The notes beneath the pieces were generated by a model. It was given only the letters and a program-made list of their open reading frames with translations. It was not told the DNA's origin and made no database searches. From NCBI GenBank assembly GCA_027729635.1, contig JAQCEM010000008.1:8041-72040 (forward strand): a DNA stretch of 64,000 nucleotides. Direction: 5' to 3'. The stretch is from Casp-actino8 sp001510335 (lineage in GTDB: Bacteria > Actinomycetota > Acidimicrobiia > Acidimicrobiales > Ilumatobacteraceae). The position numbers were made by a program, and so were the translations under genes. Position 1 is the first letter of the stretch. The number at the start of each line of letters is the position of its first letter. Shown in pieces: positions 22,864 to 32,600 of the stretch.

Positions 22864-23054
22864 GCGTCAGTTAACTCCACTTCGATCAGTGGCCGTGTGC
22901 TGTCACCTTTGACATTGACATCTACAGAATTGGCCAAGTAAAACCGGCGCTCGGTTTCAATGGCGTAACGGAACATGCCCGCAACGTCTTGATACTCCTG
23001 CGCGAGGTGGAGTTCGCGATCAGCCTCGAAGTCTTCGAGATCGTCGGTGCTCAA
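22743..23054 (-). CDS. DUF2469 family protein
   Basis: 103 residues, the acidic DUF2469 protein conserved in actinobacteria beside yraN. The opening MSTDDLEDFEADRELHLAQEY and the central DAWVWDMYRKSRFVP block are diagnostic. No enzymatic residues are known. In many actinobacteria the order is rplS-lepB-rnhB-DUF2469-yraN; here lepB and rnhB are absent between rplS and this gene. Its C-terminal end overlaps the proposed start region of yraN. Confidence 0.85.
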   Translation of the reverse strand: MSTDDLEDFEADRELHLAQEYQDVAGMFRYAIETERRFYLANSVDVNVKGDSTRPLIEVELTDAWVWDMYRKSRFVPKVRIFSFKDVNVEELPQEDLTDLDKA

Positions 23055-23127
23055 TGGTCAACCTTCATGTCGTGATGGTAAACGAAACAACCGAGATGGT
23101 GGCAACGGGAAAGGTATCCCAATGAGA

Positions 23128-23475
23128 TCAGAAATCGCGCTTTTCGCGAACCTTGGCAGCCTTGCCAGTGCGGTCACGCAAGTAGTACAACTTGGCACGG
23201 CGAACATCGCCACGCTTCATGACTTCGATCTTGGCAACGGTTGGGGTGTGCACGGGGAACGTGCGCTCAACACCAACGCCGTAACTGATTTTACGAACGG
23301 TGTAGTTCTCTTGAATTCCCGAGCCATGACGTCCGATGACGTTGCCCTGGAAAATCTGAATACGCTCTTTGCCACTTTCAACAACGCGCACGTGAACCTT
23401 CAGTTCATCTCCGGGACCGAACACAGGAATGTCGGAGCGGATGTGTTGTAGGTCAACGATGTCGGTGGTCTTCAT
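23128..23475 (-). CDS. rplS: 50S ribosomal protein L19
   Basis: 115 residues with the full L19 pattern: PVFGPGDELKVHVRVVESGK near 18-37, RIQIFQGNVIGRHGSGI near 38-55, and the VERTFPVHTPTVAKIEVMKR block near 70-90, closing with RRAKLYYLRD. It sits at the 30S-50S interface near the A-site side. It lies 61 bases downstream of trmD on the same strand, a common conserved gene order. Confidence 0.96.
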   Translation of the reverse strand: MKTTDIVDLQHIRSDIPVFGPGDELKVHVRVVESGKERIQIFQGNVIGRHGSGIQENYTVRKISYGVGVERTFPVHTPTVAKIEVMKRGDVRRAKLYYLRDRTGKAAKVREKRDF

Positions 23476-23536
23476 GACGGGTTTCCTTAAAACTTTTCAG
23501 GGACATACGACCTGGGTAGATCGCAGTCACGGCTTG

Positions 23537-24286
23537 TCAAGGATACGGGATAGCAGGGAACTCTTCCAACAAGGCCAGCTCATCATTTGAAAGTCCGTTG
23601 CGGGCCTCGATGAGGTCGGGCCGCTGGCTGATGGTGCGGTGCAAGGCCTGGGCCAGTCGCCAACGCTCAACCTGGGCGTGGTTACCACCTCGCAACACAT
23701 CGGGCACTTCCCACCCCCGAAAATCAGCTGGGCGGGTGAAATGGGGCTCTTCAAGCAGGTTGGACGCCCCAAAACTTTCGGTGATTGGACTTTGAGCATT
23801 TCCCATCGCCCCAGGTAACAGGCGGGTCACGGCCTCGATGATGAGGCAAGCGGCAACTTCGCCACCCGACAAGACCACATCACCAATACTGATTTCACCG
23901 TCGACGAGGTGTTCTCGAACCCGATGGTCGATCCCTTCGTAGCGACCGCACAGCAAGCTGAACCCGCCCGAGGGGCCATGATGCGTAGCCGCCAACTCGT
24001 GGGCGAAAGCCTGATCAAAACGCCGACCGCCTGGGCTCAATAAGAACAAAGGTCGTGGAGGTTGAGCGGCCTCAACTGAGGCAAAGATCGGTTCGGCCCG
24101 CATCACCATGCCGGCGCCTCCGCCAAAGGGGGCGTCGTCGATAGTGCGATGAACGTCAGTTGTGTGCTCGCGCAGATCGTGATTGCGCAGATCAAGCAAG
24201 CCTGACTCGCGGCATTTACCCAACAAACTCTCGGAACAAAAGCTGTTCACGATGCTCGGGAAGATAGTGAAAACATCAACGCGCAT
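23537..24286 (-). CDS. trmD: tRNA (guanine-N1)-methyltransferase
   Basis: 249 residues of a SPOUT-fold enzyme methylating G37 of tRNAs read next to a 3' purine. Conserved parts: VFTIFPSIVNSF at the N-terminus, DDAPFGGGAGMVMRAEPIF near 51-69, the trefoil-knot cofactor segment LLCGRYEGIDHRV near 112-124, and EISIGDVVLSGGEVAACLII near 130-150. Length and order are normal. It starts 5 bases after rimM stops, a classical pairing. Confidence 0.96.
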   Translation of the reverse strand: MRVDVFTIFPSIVNSFCSESLLGKCRESGLLDLRNHDLREHTTDVHRTIDDAPFGGGAGMVMRAEPIFASVEAAQPPRPLFLLSPGGRRFDQAFAHELAATHHGPSGGFSLLCGRYEGIDHRVREHLVDGEISIGDVVLSGGEVAACLIIEAVTRLLPGAMGNAQSPITESFGASNLLEEPHFTRPADFRGWEVPDVLRGGNHAQVERWRLAQALHRTISQRPDLIEARNGLSNDELALLEEFPAIPYP

Positions 24287-24291
24287 GAGAA

Positions 24292-24831
24292 CTACTTGGT
24301 GTCTTCGAAAACTTCGAATAGGCCGTCGGGAGGATCAATCGTGATCACAAATCCGTCAGCGTCATCGGGTACGACTGATTCAACGAAAATCACTGGGACA
24401 AGTGCACCTGATTCAAGTTCAAGTAAATCGTTCGCTGGATTTTTGAGAACTGCGATGCAAGTGCCGCGGTCAACGCCATCGGTGCCTAAAACTTTTGCGC
24501 CGATCACTTGATGTACCCAAACAGCACCCGGATCATCAATCGGTTCGGCCCAGACGACTTTGTTGACAAGTCGTTCAACATCATTGCGATCATCAATACC
24601 GACGAGGCCCACGACCCAACGATCGGCACCGGTATTTGCCATTGACGTTCGTGCCAACACTTCAAACCACTCGCCCGCCCACAGACGTGCACCAACTTGG
24701 ACGCGCTCAGAACGATCGGTCGACAACTTGATGTAGATCTGCCCTTTCACACCGTGCGGGCGACCAAAACGGCCTACCTCTAAAAGGCCTTCGGGAGTTT
24801 TTTCAGCAGTCACGGAAACTCCGTGAACCAC
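24292..24831 (-). CDS. rimM: Ribosome maturation factor RimM
   Basis: 179 residues. The N-terminal RimM barrel is seen in LLEVGRFGRPHGVKGQIYIKL near 16-36, and the C-terminal PRC-barrel part in VHQVIGAKVLGTDGVDRGT near 100-118 and LLELESGALVPVIFVESVV. RimM binds S19 and helps 30S head maturation. It lies between khpA and trmD in the standard rpsP-KH-rimM-trmD-rplS order. Confidence 0.93.
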   Translation of the reverse strand: MVHGVSVTAEKTPEGLLEVGRFGRPHGVKGQIYIKLSTDRSERVQVGARLWAGEWFEVLARTSMANTGADRWVVGLVGIDDRNDVERLVNKVVWAEPIDDPGAVWVHQVIGAKVLGTDGVDRGTCIAVLKNPANDLLELESGALVPVIFVESVVPDDADGFVITIDPPDGLFEVFEDTK

Positions 24832-24833
24832 AA

Positions 24834-25097
24834 TCAGTCAACGAAGTCGACGTCGACTTCGCGTCCATCTTTAGCGGCAGCAGCGCGCACGAGGGTGCGA
24901 ATGCTTTGTGCGGTACGACCACGACGGCCGATCACTCGACCGAGGTCTCCGGGACCAACCTTCACTTCAAGACGCAAACGATTGCGACCTTCGGTTTCGG
25001 CAACATTGACCGCATCGGGATCGTCAACAATTGAACGAACGACGTGAGTCAACACAGCAACAGCTGTTGGCGACGAAATTTCGTTGGGATCAGTCAT
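24834..25097 (-). CDS. khpA: KH-domain RNA-binding protein KhpA (YlqC)
   Basis: 87 residues from the ATG at 25097; the frame extends upstream to 25157 but would overlap rpsP. The KH core reads RLRLEVKVGPGDLGRVIGRR, in which GRVIGRRG is the nucleic-acid-binding GxxG loop. This small KH protein binds RNA, sometimes as a heterodimer with KhpB. It starts 10 bases after rpsP. Confidence 0.9.
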   Translation of the reverse strand: MTDPNEISSPTAVAVLTHVVRSIVDDPDAVNVAETEGRNRLRLEVKVGPGDLGRVIGRRGRTAQSIRTLVRAAAAKDGREVDVDFVD

Positions 25098-25107
25098 GAC
25101 AACTGAA

Positions 25108-25377
25108 TCACTTAGCGCGAGCGGCAGTGAACTGTGCCCATGCGCCCGAGATTTCAAGAATCTTCTTAACCCGTTCGGTGGGCTGTGCGCCCTTCATCAA
25201 CCAGGCAACAGCCTTGTCATTGTCGAGATTGATGACCGAAGGCTCGGTGCGTGGGTTGTACTGACCCAAGATTTCGAGGAATGAACCATCACGGGCGGAG
25301 CGACTGTCGCTCGCGATCACGCGGTAATGAGGCTGCTTGGTCTTTCCGACACGTGTAAGGCGTAACTTGACTGACAT
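25108..25377 (-). CDS. rpsP: 30S ribosomal protein S16
   Basis: 89 residues beginning MSVKLRLTRVGKTKQPHYRV, the S16 N-terminus, then SARDGSFLEILGQYNPRTEP. The LKGAQPTERVKKILE segment closes the fold. It heads the rpsP-khpA-rimM-trmD-rplS run and lies 111 bases downstream of ffh. Confidence 0.95.
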   Translation of the reverse strand: MSVKLRLTRVGKTKQPHYRVIASDSRSARDGSFLEILGQYNPRTEPSVINLDNDKAVAWLMKGAQPTERVKKILEISGAWAQFTAARAK

Positions 25378-25488
25378 TCGGCGATAACTCCTGATTCAAG
25401 CGCCTAGAACCAGTCCAGGCAGACACCGAAGGCTAACCCGAAAGCACCCCTTCCCCAACGCCACGAGGCAAGTCTTGGCTGGTCGCAC

Positions 25489-26925
25489 TTAGCGTGACGG
25501 GGGAAAACCGGGGAATCCGCCACCAGGAGCTCCGCCCCCAAGACCGTCGCCAAAGCCGCCACCTTGACCAGGTAAGCCAGCAGCCCCAAGACCACCGAGG
25601 CCAGCCATCGATGACATCTTGCGCTTGCCCTTTTTGCCGGTGGTCATGCCACCCATGCGCTTCATCATCTTTTGCATCTCACCAAACTGCTTAACCAGAC
25701 GGTTCACCTCGGCGATTGAGCGGCCGCTACCCGTCGCAATGCGTTGGCGACGACTGCCATTGATGATTTCGGGCTTGCGACGTTCTTCTTTGGTCATTGA
25801 GCGAATAATCGCCTCGACCGGTTTCAGTTCGTCGTCGCCGATCTTGGCATTTTTCAACTCTTTGGGCATTCCAGGCATCATGCCCATCAACCCGCCAAGT
25901 GGCCCCATCTTCTTGAGCGACTGCATCTGTTCTAAGAAATCGTCGAGCGTGAAATCGCCATCGAGCAACTTGGCGGCGGCTTCTTCGGCCGCATCTTTTT
26001 CGAAAGCCTGCTCGGCTTGTTCGATGAGTGTGAGCATGTCGCCCATTCCCAAAATTCGTCCCGCCATACGATCGGGATGGAACTGTTCGAACGCATCAAG
26101 TTTTTCACCAGTACTTGCGAAGGCAATGGGACGACCAATGACTTCTTTGACTGACAACGCCGCACCACCACGCGCATCGCCATCGAGCTTCGACAAGATG
26201 ACACCGTCAATTTGCAAGGTGCTATGAAATGCTTCAGCAACGCTGACGGCATCTTGACCAGTCATCGCATCAATCACCAAGAACGTGTAGTTCGGCGTGA
26301 TCTGATCAGAGATCTGGCGAATCTGCGCCATCATTTCGTCGTCAATTGACAAACGGCCAGCGGTGTCAACAATCAAAACGTCTTTGCCAAGTCGGTGTGC
26401 TTCAGCGAGACCGCGAACTGCGGTGGTGACCGGATCACTTGGATCGCTGAACACCGGAACATCAATTTGACGGCCAAGTGTGCGCAACTGTTCAACAGCA
26501 GCCGGACGTTGTAAGTCGGCACCGACAAGGAGTGGATGACGACCTTGCGACTTGAACCACTTGGCCAACTTGGCCGAGTTAGTTGTTTTACCTGAACCCT
26601 GCAAACCAGCCATCAACACAACGGTGGGTGGACGACTGGCGTAGGTGATTTTGAGGGTTTCGCCACCAAGGATGTTGGTGAGTTCCTGGTTAACCAGTTT
26701 GATGACTTGCTGGCTCGGATCGAGCGCCTTTGACGACTCGATTCCGATGGCACCTTCACGAATACGTGCAACGACGTTACGAACCACGCTGACGTTGACG
26801 TCGGCTTCTAAAAGCGCGGTACGGATTTCTTTCAGAACTTCATCGACATCGGCTTCGGTTAATCGACCTTTGCCGCGAATGCTTTTGAAGATTCCGTCGA
26901 AACGATTGGAGAGATTGTCGAACAT
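25489..26925 (-). CDS. ffh: Signal recognition particle GTPase Ffh
   Basis: 478 residues. The N domain leads to the G domain with G1 GLQGSGKTTNSAKLA near 105-119, DTAGRLSIDDEMM near 188-200 and SKLDGDARGGAALS near 245-258. The C-terminal M domain is methionine-rich with the MTKEERRKPEIINGSRRQRIA RNA-binding region split across 380-400. A Gly/Pro-rich tail of about 35 residues follows. Ffh with 4.5S RNA targets nascent membrane proteins to FtsY, which is encoded two genes upstream. Confidence 0.95.
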   Translation of the reverse strand: MFDNLSNRFDGIFKSIRGKGRLTEADVDEVLKEIRTALLEADVNVSVVRNVVARIREGAIGIESSKALDPSQQVIKLVNQELTNILGGETLKITYASRPPTVVLMAGLQGSGKTTNSAKLAKWFKSQGRHPLLVGADLQRPAAVEQLRTLGRQIDVPVFSDPSDPVTTAVRGLAEAHRLGKDVLIVDTAGRLSIDDEMMAQIRQISDQITPNYTFLVIDAMTGQDAVSVAEAFHSTLQIDGVILSKLDGDARGGAALSVKEVIGRPIAFASTGEKLDAFEQFHPDRMAGRILGMGDMLTLIEQAEQAFEKDAAEEAAAKLLDGDFTLDDFLEQMQSLKKMGPLGGLMGMMPGMPKELKNAKIGDDELKPVEAIIRSMTKEERRKPEIINGSRRQRIATGSGRSIAEVNRLVKQFGEMQKMMKRMGGMTTGKKGKRKMSSMAGLGGLGAAGLPGQGGGFGDGLGGGAPGGGFPGFPPSR

Positions 26926-26968
26926 AGCAATCTTGAGGCTACCGCCCCGCTTCTAAGCGGTGACGGCG

Positions 26969-28474
26969 TCAGCCGGGCGTTGCAGCGGTGACTTTGTCGG
27001 CAACCACCGTCAACGTCACGCGGTCTGTGCGGTAATCCATGGTGAGGGCGAAATCTTCTCCGTCACGACTGCCAACTCGAACTGTCAAACCTTTGGCTTC
27101 GGCTGTTTTGGTGGCTTCGGCTTCAGACATGCCCAGCAAAGTGTCAGCCACCTCTTGAGCGACTGACATGTCGGGCTCGACGACTGGGTCAACTGCTGGC
27201 TCGACATCGGTTGATGCAACCGCGGTGTCGGGAACAGGGACCTCGGTAGCAGGCACTGCATCAACTGCATCGCTCACCTGCATGTACTCATCAGGCAAAG
27301 CCGAAACGGTGTAACGACCAGCATATCCATACTCGTCTTCGGCAGCGATGAATGTGTAGCCAGGTACGAGGTAGATCGAACCATCTACTCCGTAGAGCAT
27401 CACGAGTTCTTCTTCAACGCCGATGATTGACACTTCTTGAATTTCTGGCGCTGGTGCATCAAGGGTCGGATACGTTTCTGCCACGACATCAGAAGTCGGC
27501 ACATCAGAAGTTGCGGGCTCAGTTGTCACCACTGATTCAACATCAGATGTTGCGGGCTCAATCGCGGCCGTTGCATCATAGGCAAATCCGCCACGAACCA
27601 TTGGACCGCCCCACATGCCATTTTGCTGCGAATTCAAACGCTCAATTGCCGCAGCAGTTCCGATGCGAGGGTACGAAGCGCCATCCTGAACATCGGCAAG
27701 CGCTCCACTAGCCCAAGAGATCGCCGCATTTGCACCGTAGCCAATCGACCATGAGAGTGAACTACGTACGCCGTCAATCTTCAAGTAACCATTGACGCTC
27801 GCACCCCACTCATCGGCATACGAGTCAATAATGAGATCATCGACATTTCCCCCGAGTGCACTCACAGTTGTTGCAAAGAGTTCTTCGGCTTCGGCCTTGG
27901 TCGGCACATTTTCGAGAGCAACTGGCTCGGCACATAGTTCGGTGACAGGAGCCGGAACATCACTTGATGGGTCAACCGCCGTCGCCGACGACTGTTCATA
28001 CACGCATGGCCGTGATGAGATCGATGACTGGTCCCATGATGGCGAGTATCTCCAATAACGCATCGCGTCAGAGCCGACGTACAACGTTGCCGTTGTTCCG
28101 TCGTAGTTGCCCGCCAAGTAACCGCCGCCCTGTGTTGCATCTTGGGCTTCAAAATCTTTCGTGATTCCTAATGCCGCCTTGAGTGCATTCAACGAATCAG
28201 TCGAAGCATCACCAGCGGTCAGCGTGTACGAGGGCGCATCACTATCGAGCGCTGGCAAATCAACGGCAGCGGTGAAGTTCTGTTGATAGGCCCACATCAT
28301 TTTTTCATCGGCACGGGCCATATCAGATGCTGCTGAAGCTGATTCCGACCAACCACCACCGTTAGCGGCAGACAAAACCAAAATGGGCGGGCCTGAGGCA
28401 TCGGGGTCGTCACCACACGACGACACGGTAAGGAGCGCAAAAACGGTAAGGGCGGGGACCAGAATTTTCTTCAT
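26969..28474 (-). CDS. Secreted lipoprotein with I78-inhibitor-like C-terminal domain
   Basis: 501 residues. The N-terminus is a lipoprotein signal: MKKILVPALTVFALLTVSSC, with the lipobox cysteine at 20. Residues 21-300 form a large beta-rich region rich in Ala/Ser with a GGGWSE start. Residues 305-345 are a repetitive TEPATSDV linker. The last 65 residues (LGMSEAEATKTAEAKGL, VGSRDGEDFALTMDYRTDR) resemble the I78 family of small serine protease inhibitors, whose hallmark is the DYRxDR stretch. If correct, this is an exported anchor carrying a protease inhibitor. It lies between ftsY and ffh on the same strand. Confidence 0.7.
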   Translation of the reverse strand: MKKILVPALTVFALLTVSSCGDDPDASGPPILVLSAANGGGWSESASAASDMARADEKMMWAYQQNFTAAVDLPALDSDAPSYTLTAGDASTDSLNALKAALGITKDFEAQDATQGGGYLAGNYDGTTATLYVGSDAMRYWRYSPSWDQSSISSRPCVYEQSSATAVDPSSDVPAPVTELCAEPVALENVPTKAEAEELFATTVSALGGNVDDLIIDSYADEWGASVNGYLKIDGVRSSLSWSIGYGANAAISWASGALADVQDGASYPRIGTAAAIERLNSQQNGMWGGPMVRGGFAYDATAAIEPATSDVESVVTTEPATSDVPTSDVVAETYPTLDAPAPEIQEVSIIGVEEELVMLYGVDGSIYLVPGYTFIAAEDEYGYAGRYTVSALPDEYMQVSDAVDAVPATEVPVPDTAVASTDVEPAVDPVVEPDMSVAQEVADTLLGMSEAEATKTAEAKGLTVRVGSRDGEDFALTMDYRTDRVTLTVVADKVTAATPG

Positions 28475-28558
28475 AAAACTACGACGATGCCAGATTTCGG
28501 GTTAGTTCCCAACCATGACAGAAAAATTAGGAACTCAGTCATTTCTTTCCTCGGCGGG

Positions 28559-29680
28559 TCACCCGATGAAGAGGGCTGACACGTATTCGTCGGGGTCAAA
28601 AGCCACCAAGTCGCCAATGGTTTCGCCCAGACCAACCAACTTGATGGGGATTCCCATTTCAGTTTCGATGGCAAACACAATGCCACCCTTGGCTGAACCA
28701 TCAAGTTTGGTCAGCACGACACCAGTAACACCAGCAGCATCGGTGAATTCGCGAGCTTGCGACAAACCGTTCTGACCAGTCGTGGCATCAATGACCAGCA
28801 GAACCTCGGTCACTTGACCAGGCTCACGATCGGCAATACGACGAACCTTACGAAGTTCATCCATGAGGTTTGACTTGTTCTGCAAACGACCAGCCGTGTC
28901 GCCAAGCACGAGATCAAAACCTTTAGCGGCAGCGCGTTGAATTCCGTCGAAGATGACCGAACTCGGATCTCCACCTTCGGCGCCGCGCACCAATTCGGCG
29001 CCCGAGCGCTCGGCCCAGGTGCCCAATTGTTCAGCTGCAGCTGCACGGAAAGTATCGCCCGCAGCCAGCACTAATGAACGACCGAGTTGCGCCTGTTGCG
29101 CCGAAACTTTGCCAATGGTGGTGGTCTTGCCAACACCATTCACGCCGACAAACAACCAAACGTTGATTCGACCTTCGTCGAGTTGAGCGAAGTTCAATTC
29201 ACGATCCGCACCTTCAAGACGCGACGTCATCTCGCGCTGTAACGCTAAAAGCAATTCGTCCGGAGTCGTAATTTCTTTGGCCTTCACTCGGCCACGTAAA
29301 GAGTTCAGCAATTCGTCGGTCACACCAATTCCGACGTCAGCTTTCAACAACGCTTCTTCGAGATCGTCCCACGTTTCGTTGGTGATGCCACCACGCGCCC
29401 GCACTCCCCCAAAAACACCAGCCAACGATAATGCCGTTTTACCCCACCGACTCTTGGGCGGAACCGGTGCTTCAACAACTGGTACTTCAACTACTGGCGT
29501 TTCAACTTCTGGTGCTTCAACTACTTCGGCCTTCACGACTGGCGTTTCAACAACAACTGGCTCTGAGATGACTGGCTTGACTCCAGCCCCGCCGCTTGAG
29601 CGACGATTCAGTACGACGACACCGAGTCCAAAGACCACAGTGACAACTAAAAGAATCAACAACAGAGATTGCGTATTCAT
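28559..29680 (-). CDS. ftsY: Signal recognition particle receptor FtsY
   Basis: 373 residues. An N-terminal membrane helix (LLLILLVVTVVFGLGVVVL) is followed by a repetitive Val/Glu/Pro linker (VETPVVKAEVVEAPEV-like, residues 40-73) and the NG domain: GVNGVGKTTTIGKVSAQQA near 178-196, DTAGRLQNKSNLMDEL near 265-280 and TKLDGSAKGGIVFA near 332-345. FtsY receives the Ffh-ribosome complex at the membrane. The hydrophobic anchor and linker are an actinobacterial variation on the usual acidic A domain. The ATG is 15 bases downstream of smc. Confidence 0.95.
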   Translation of the reverse strand: MNTQSLLLILLVVTVVFGLGVVVLNRRSSGGAGVKPVISEPVVVETPVVKAEVVEAPEVETPVVEVPVVEAPVPPKSRWGKTALSLAGVFGGVRARGGITNETWDDLEEALLKADVGIGVTDELLNSLRGRVKAKEITTPDELLLALQREMTSRLEGADRELNFAQLDEGRINVWLFVGVNGVGKTTTIGKVSAQQAQLGRSLVLAAGDTFRAAAAEQLGTWAERSGAELVRGAEGGDPSSVIFDGIQRAAAKGFDLVLGDTAGRLQNKSNLMDELRKVRRIADREPGQVTEVLLVIDATTGQNGLSQAREFTDAAGVTGVVLTKLDGSAKGGIVFAIETEMGIPIKLVGLGETIGDLVAFDPDEYVSALFIG

Positions 29681-29695
29681 GTGAGTTCCTTACGA

Positions 29696-32600
29696 TTAAG
29701 CAGCGCCGCCACCGGAGACCGATGAGGCCTTCTCGGTGACAACCTTCGACGAGCCACCTGGTTGCATACTGACACCTAACAAACAATCGCCTGCTTCCAT
29801 GGTGCGCTTTTGGTGACTCACAATCAGTAACTGGGCTTCTTGGCGGAACTCTTGAATGAGTCCCAAGAAACGATGCAAGTTCACGTCATCGAGGGCGGCT
29901 TCAACTTCGTCCATCACGTAGAACGGCGACGGGCGACTGCGGAAGACTGCGAACAAGAAAGCCAATGCTGTGAGGCTGCGCTCTCCGCCTGACAACAGAC
30001 TCAACTTCTTGACGTTCTTTCCACCAGGCTTTGCTTCAACTTCAATACCCGTATTAAGCAAGTCATCTGGGTTAGTGAGCACCAATCGCCCAATTCCGCC
30101 AGGGAACAGGTTGCCGAACAGTTGTGTGAAGTTTCCACTCACATCGGCGAATGCCGACGCAAATACCGACTGGATTTCGTTGTCAACTGCGGTGATCACG
30201 CGCATCAATTCGCGACGCGTGTTGCGCACATCTTCAAGTTGCTCTTCCAAAAACTTGTGACGCTCTTGCAGTTCGTTGAACTCTTCAAGTGCCAACGGGT
30301 TGATTGGTCCCATCAAACGCAATTCACGTTCAAGATCGCGTGTACGTGCCGGTGCTGTGATGCCCTCTGGCAACTCGGGCATTTCGGCGGCTTCGGCAAC
30401 TTCGGGCTCGACATCAAGGTCACGACGCAGAGTTTCGACAGTCGCTTCAAGGCGCATCTTGACTTCAGCCTCTTCAACCTCAGAACGACGTGATCGCTCA
30501 CGGACTTCTTCAAGTTCGCGCTCGGTCGCTGAACGGTGTTTGCGCATCTCATCAAGATGAGTTGCCAATGCCCGCACTTCATCGCTTTGACGACGACGCT
30601 TCTCGTGCAATACAGCCAAGCGCGATTCAATGACATGACGATGTGCGTCGACGATCAAAGACAATCGTTCGGTCGCCACAAGAATCTTTTCGATCTTTTC
30701 ACGATGTCCAGCAGCTTCAGATCGCGCAACGGCATCGGCTTCAAGTCGTCGTTCAGTTTCGGCCAAACGGGCTTCAATGAACTGCTTTCGCTCAATAAGA
30801 CCGGCTGAACGCACTTCAAGATCACGACGTCGACCCGACAACAAGGCCGATTGAGCCTCGAGGGTTGCCCGGGCTTCACCACGAGCTTTGGCAGCTTCGG
30901 CTTCGGCGGCTTCTTCTTGTTCAAGCGAAGGAACTAGGTGCTCAAGTTCGGCGACGCGTGCCTTCAAACGGTTGAGGCGTTCTTCAATCTCTCCAAGTGT
31001 CGGCAACAATCCTTCGGACTCGGTTGCTGCTTCGCGCCGTTCGCTTTGAACGCGAGCCAATGCTTCAGACGCTGCAGTGAATGCAGCGTCATTGGCATCA
31101 AGGCGCTTTTGTAGTTCGGATTCGCGTGAACGGGCGGACTGGTGCTCAGTTTGGGCGATTCGCACGGCCTCGTCGCGAACTGCCAGTTCGGACTTCGAGG
31201 TTTCAGCATTGTTTAGAGCGTCCTCGAGAGCAGCGCCGGTTGCGCCGCCACCAGCGACTCCGATTCGCCAGCCGGTGGTCGTGAAGCGATCGCCTTCTGG
31301 CGTCACTGCGACCAAACGCGGATCGCTCATGACTGCATCTACAGCCGCAGTCCAGTCTTTAACTTGCACCGACGTGGCAAGTAAGAGATCAAGAAGATCA
31401 GAAACGTCTTTGCGCGTTGAACGCACATGATCGCGAATTCGCAACGCACCCGCAGGCACCAGACCGGTGATGACTACTTCTGACTTGGCGCCGAGCGCCA
31501 ACACTGCTCCTGATGTTGAAGCCGATCGCAAATGTGCCAAAGCCCGACGAGCCGCTTCAGTATTTTCAACGACAACTGACAACAGGGCTTCGCCGAGCGC
31601 TGCTTCAACTGAAGCTTCCCAACCTTCGTCAATAACAACGAGATCAAGCAGTGTTCCGACAACCCCCGAGACATCTTTCAGCTTTTCGGCACCAGCACGA
31701 GCACGTGCGCTGTCGAGCGCTAACTGCAATGCCTCACTTCGGGCTTGCCAACGTGCCAGTTCGGATGCCACAGCGTTTCGAGTCGACACGGCCCTTTCTA
31801 GTTCAGCCTCCGTCGACAAACGTCGGGCCTCTGCCTCGGTCACTTCATTAACAAGCGGCACCTCAACGGTTTGTGCACGTTCACATTCGTTACGAAGACG
31901 CTCGATCTCAGCGACGTAGCGACCATCGCGCTCAGACAAAGTCTGCATGCGCGCTGATAAGCGACGATATTCAGAATCTGCCGATTCGACCGAAGCGCGC
32001 AACGTACGCAACTCTCCACGAACTTCGGCGGCCGCACTTGCGGCCGACGTCGTTGACGAGATGTGATCAAACAAAGTGGCTGCTTCGTGACGCTCGCCCT
32101 CAAAGGCCGCTTCGTCGTTAGCAAGTTCGAGGCTTTCGGGCTCAAGACGCTCCATTGCCGATTCAACTTCGGAGAGCTCGGTCGCAAGTCGTGAAGCATC
32201 CGCTTCGAGATTGGCCACGACGCCCGAGTCCATCATTGCGCCGCGGTCACGTTCATACGAACGGCGACGCTCGACAAGCAACATTGAAATACCGCGAGCT
32301 CGTTCACGCAATTGCTCAACACGAACTAATTCATCACTCAGGCCGCTGTCGCCACGTGCTGACAATTCGGATTCGGCAGCCATGACATTGGTGTCAAGCT
32401 CGGCCAAAAGACGACGCAACTCGTTTTCTTTGTCGCCGGAACTGGTTCGTTCGACAGCCAACGCCTCAAGACGACGGCGGAATGTCGTAATTTCACGACC
32501 TGATAAGAACAAACGCAGAGCATTGAGTTCGGCAACCAGATCGCCATGTCGACGTGCTGCTTCGGCTTGGCGTTCAAGTGGGCGTAATTGACGACGCACT

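Noticed and set aside
25619..26227. 202-residue frame opposite ffh
   Set aside because: Ser/Pro-rich shadow of the ffh M and G domains.
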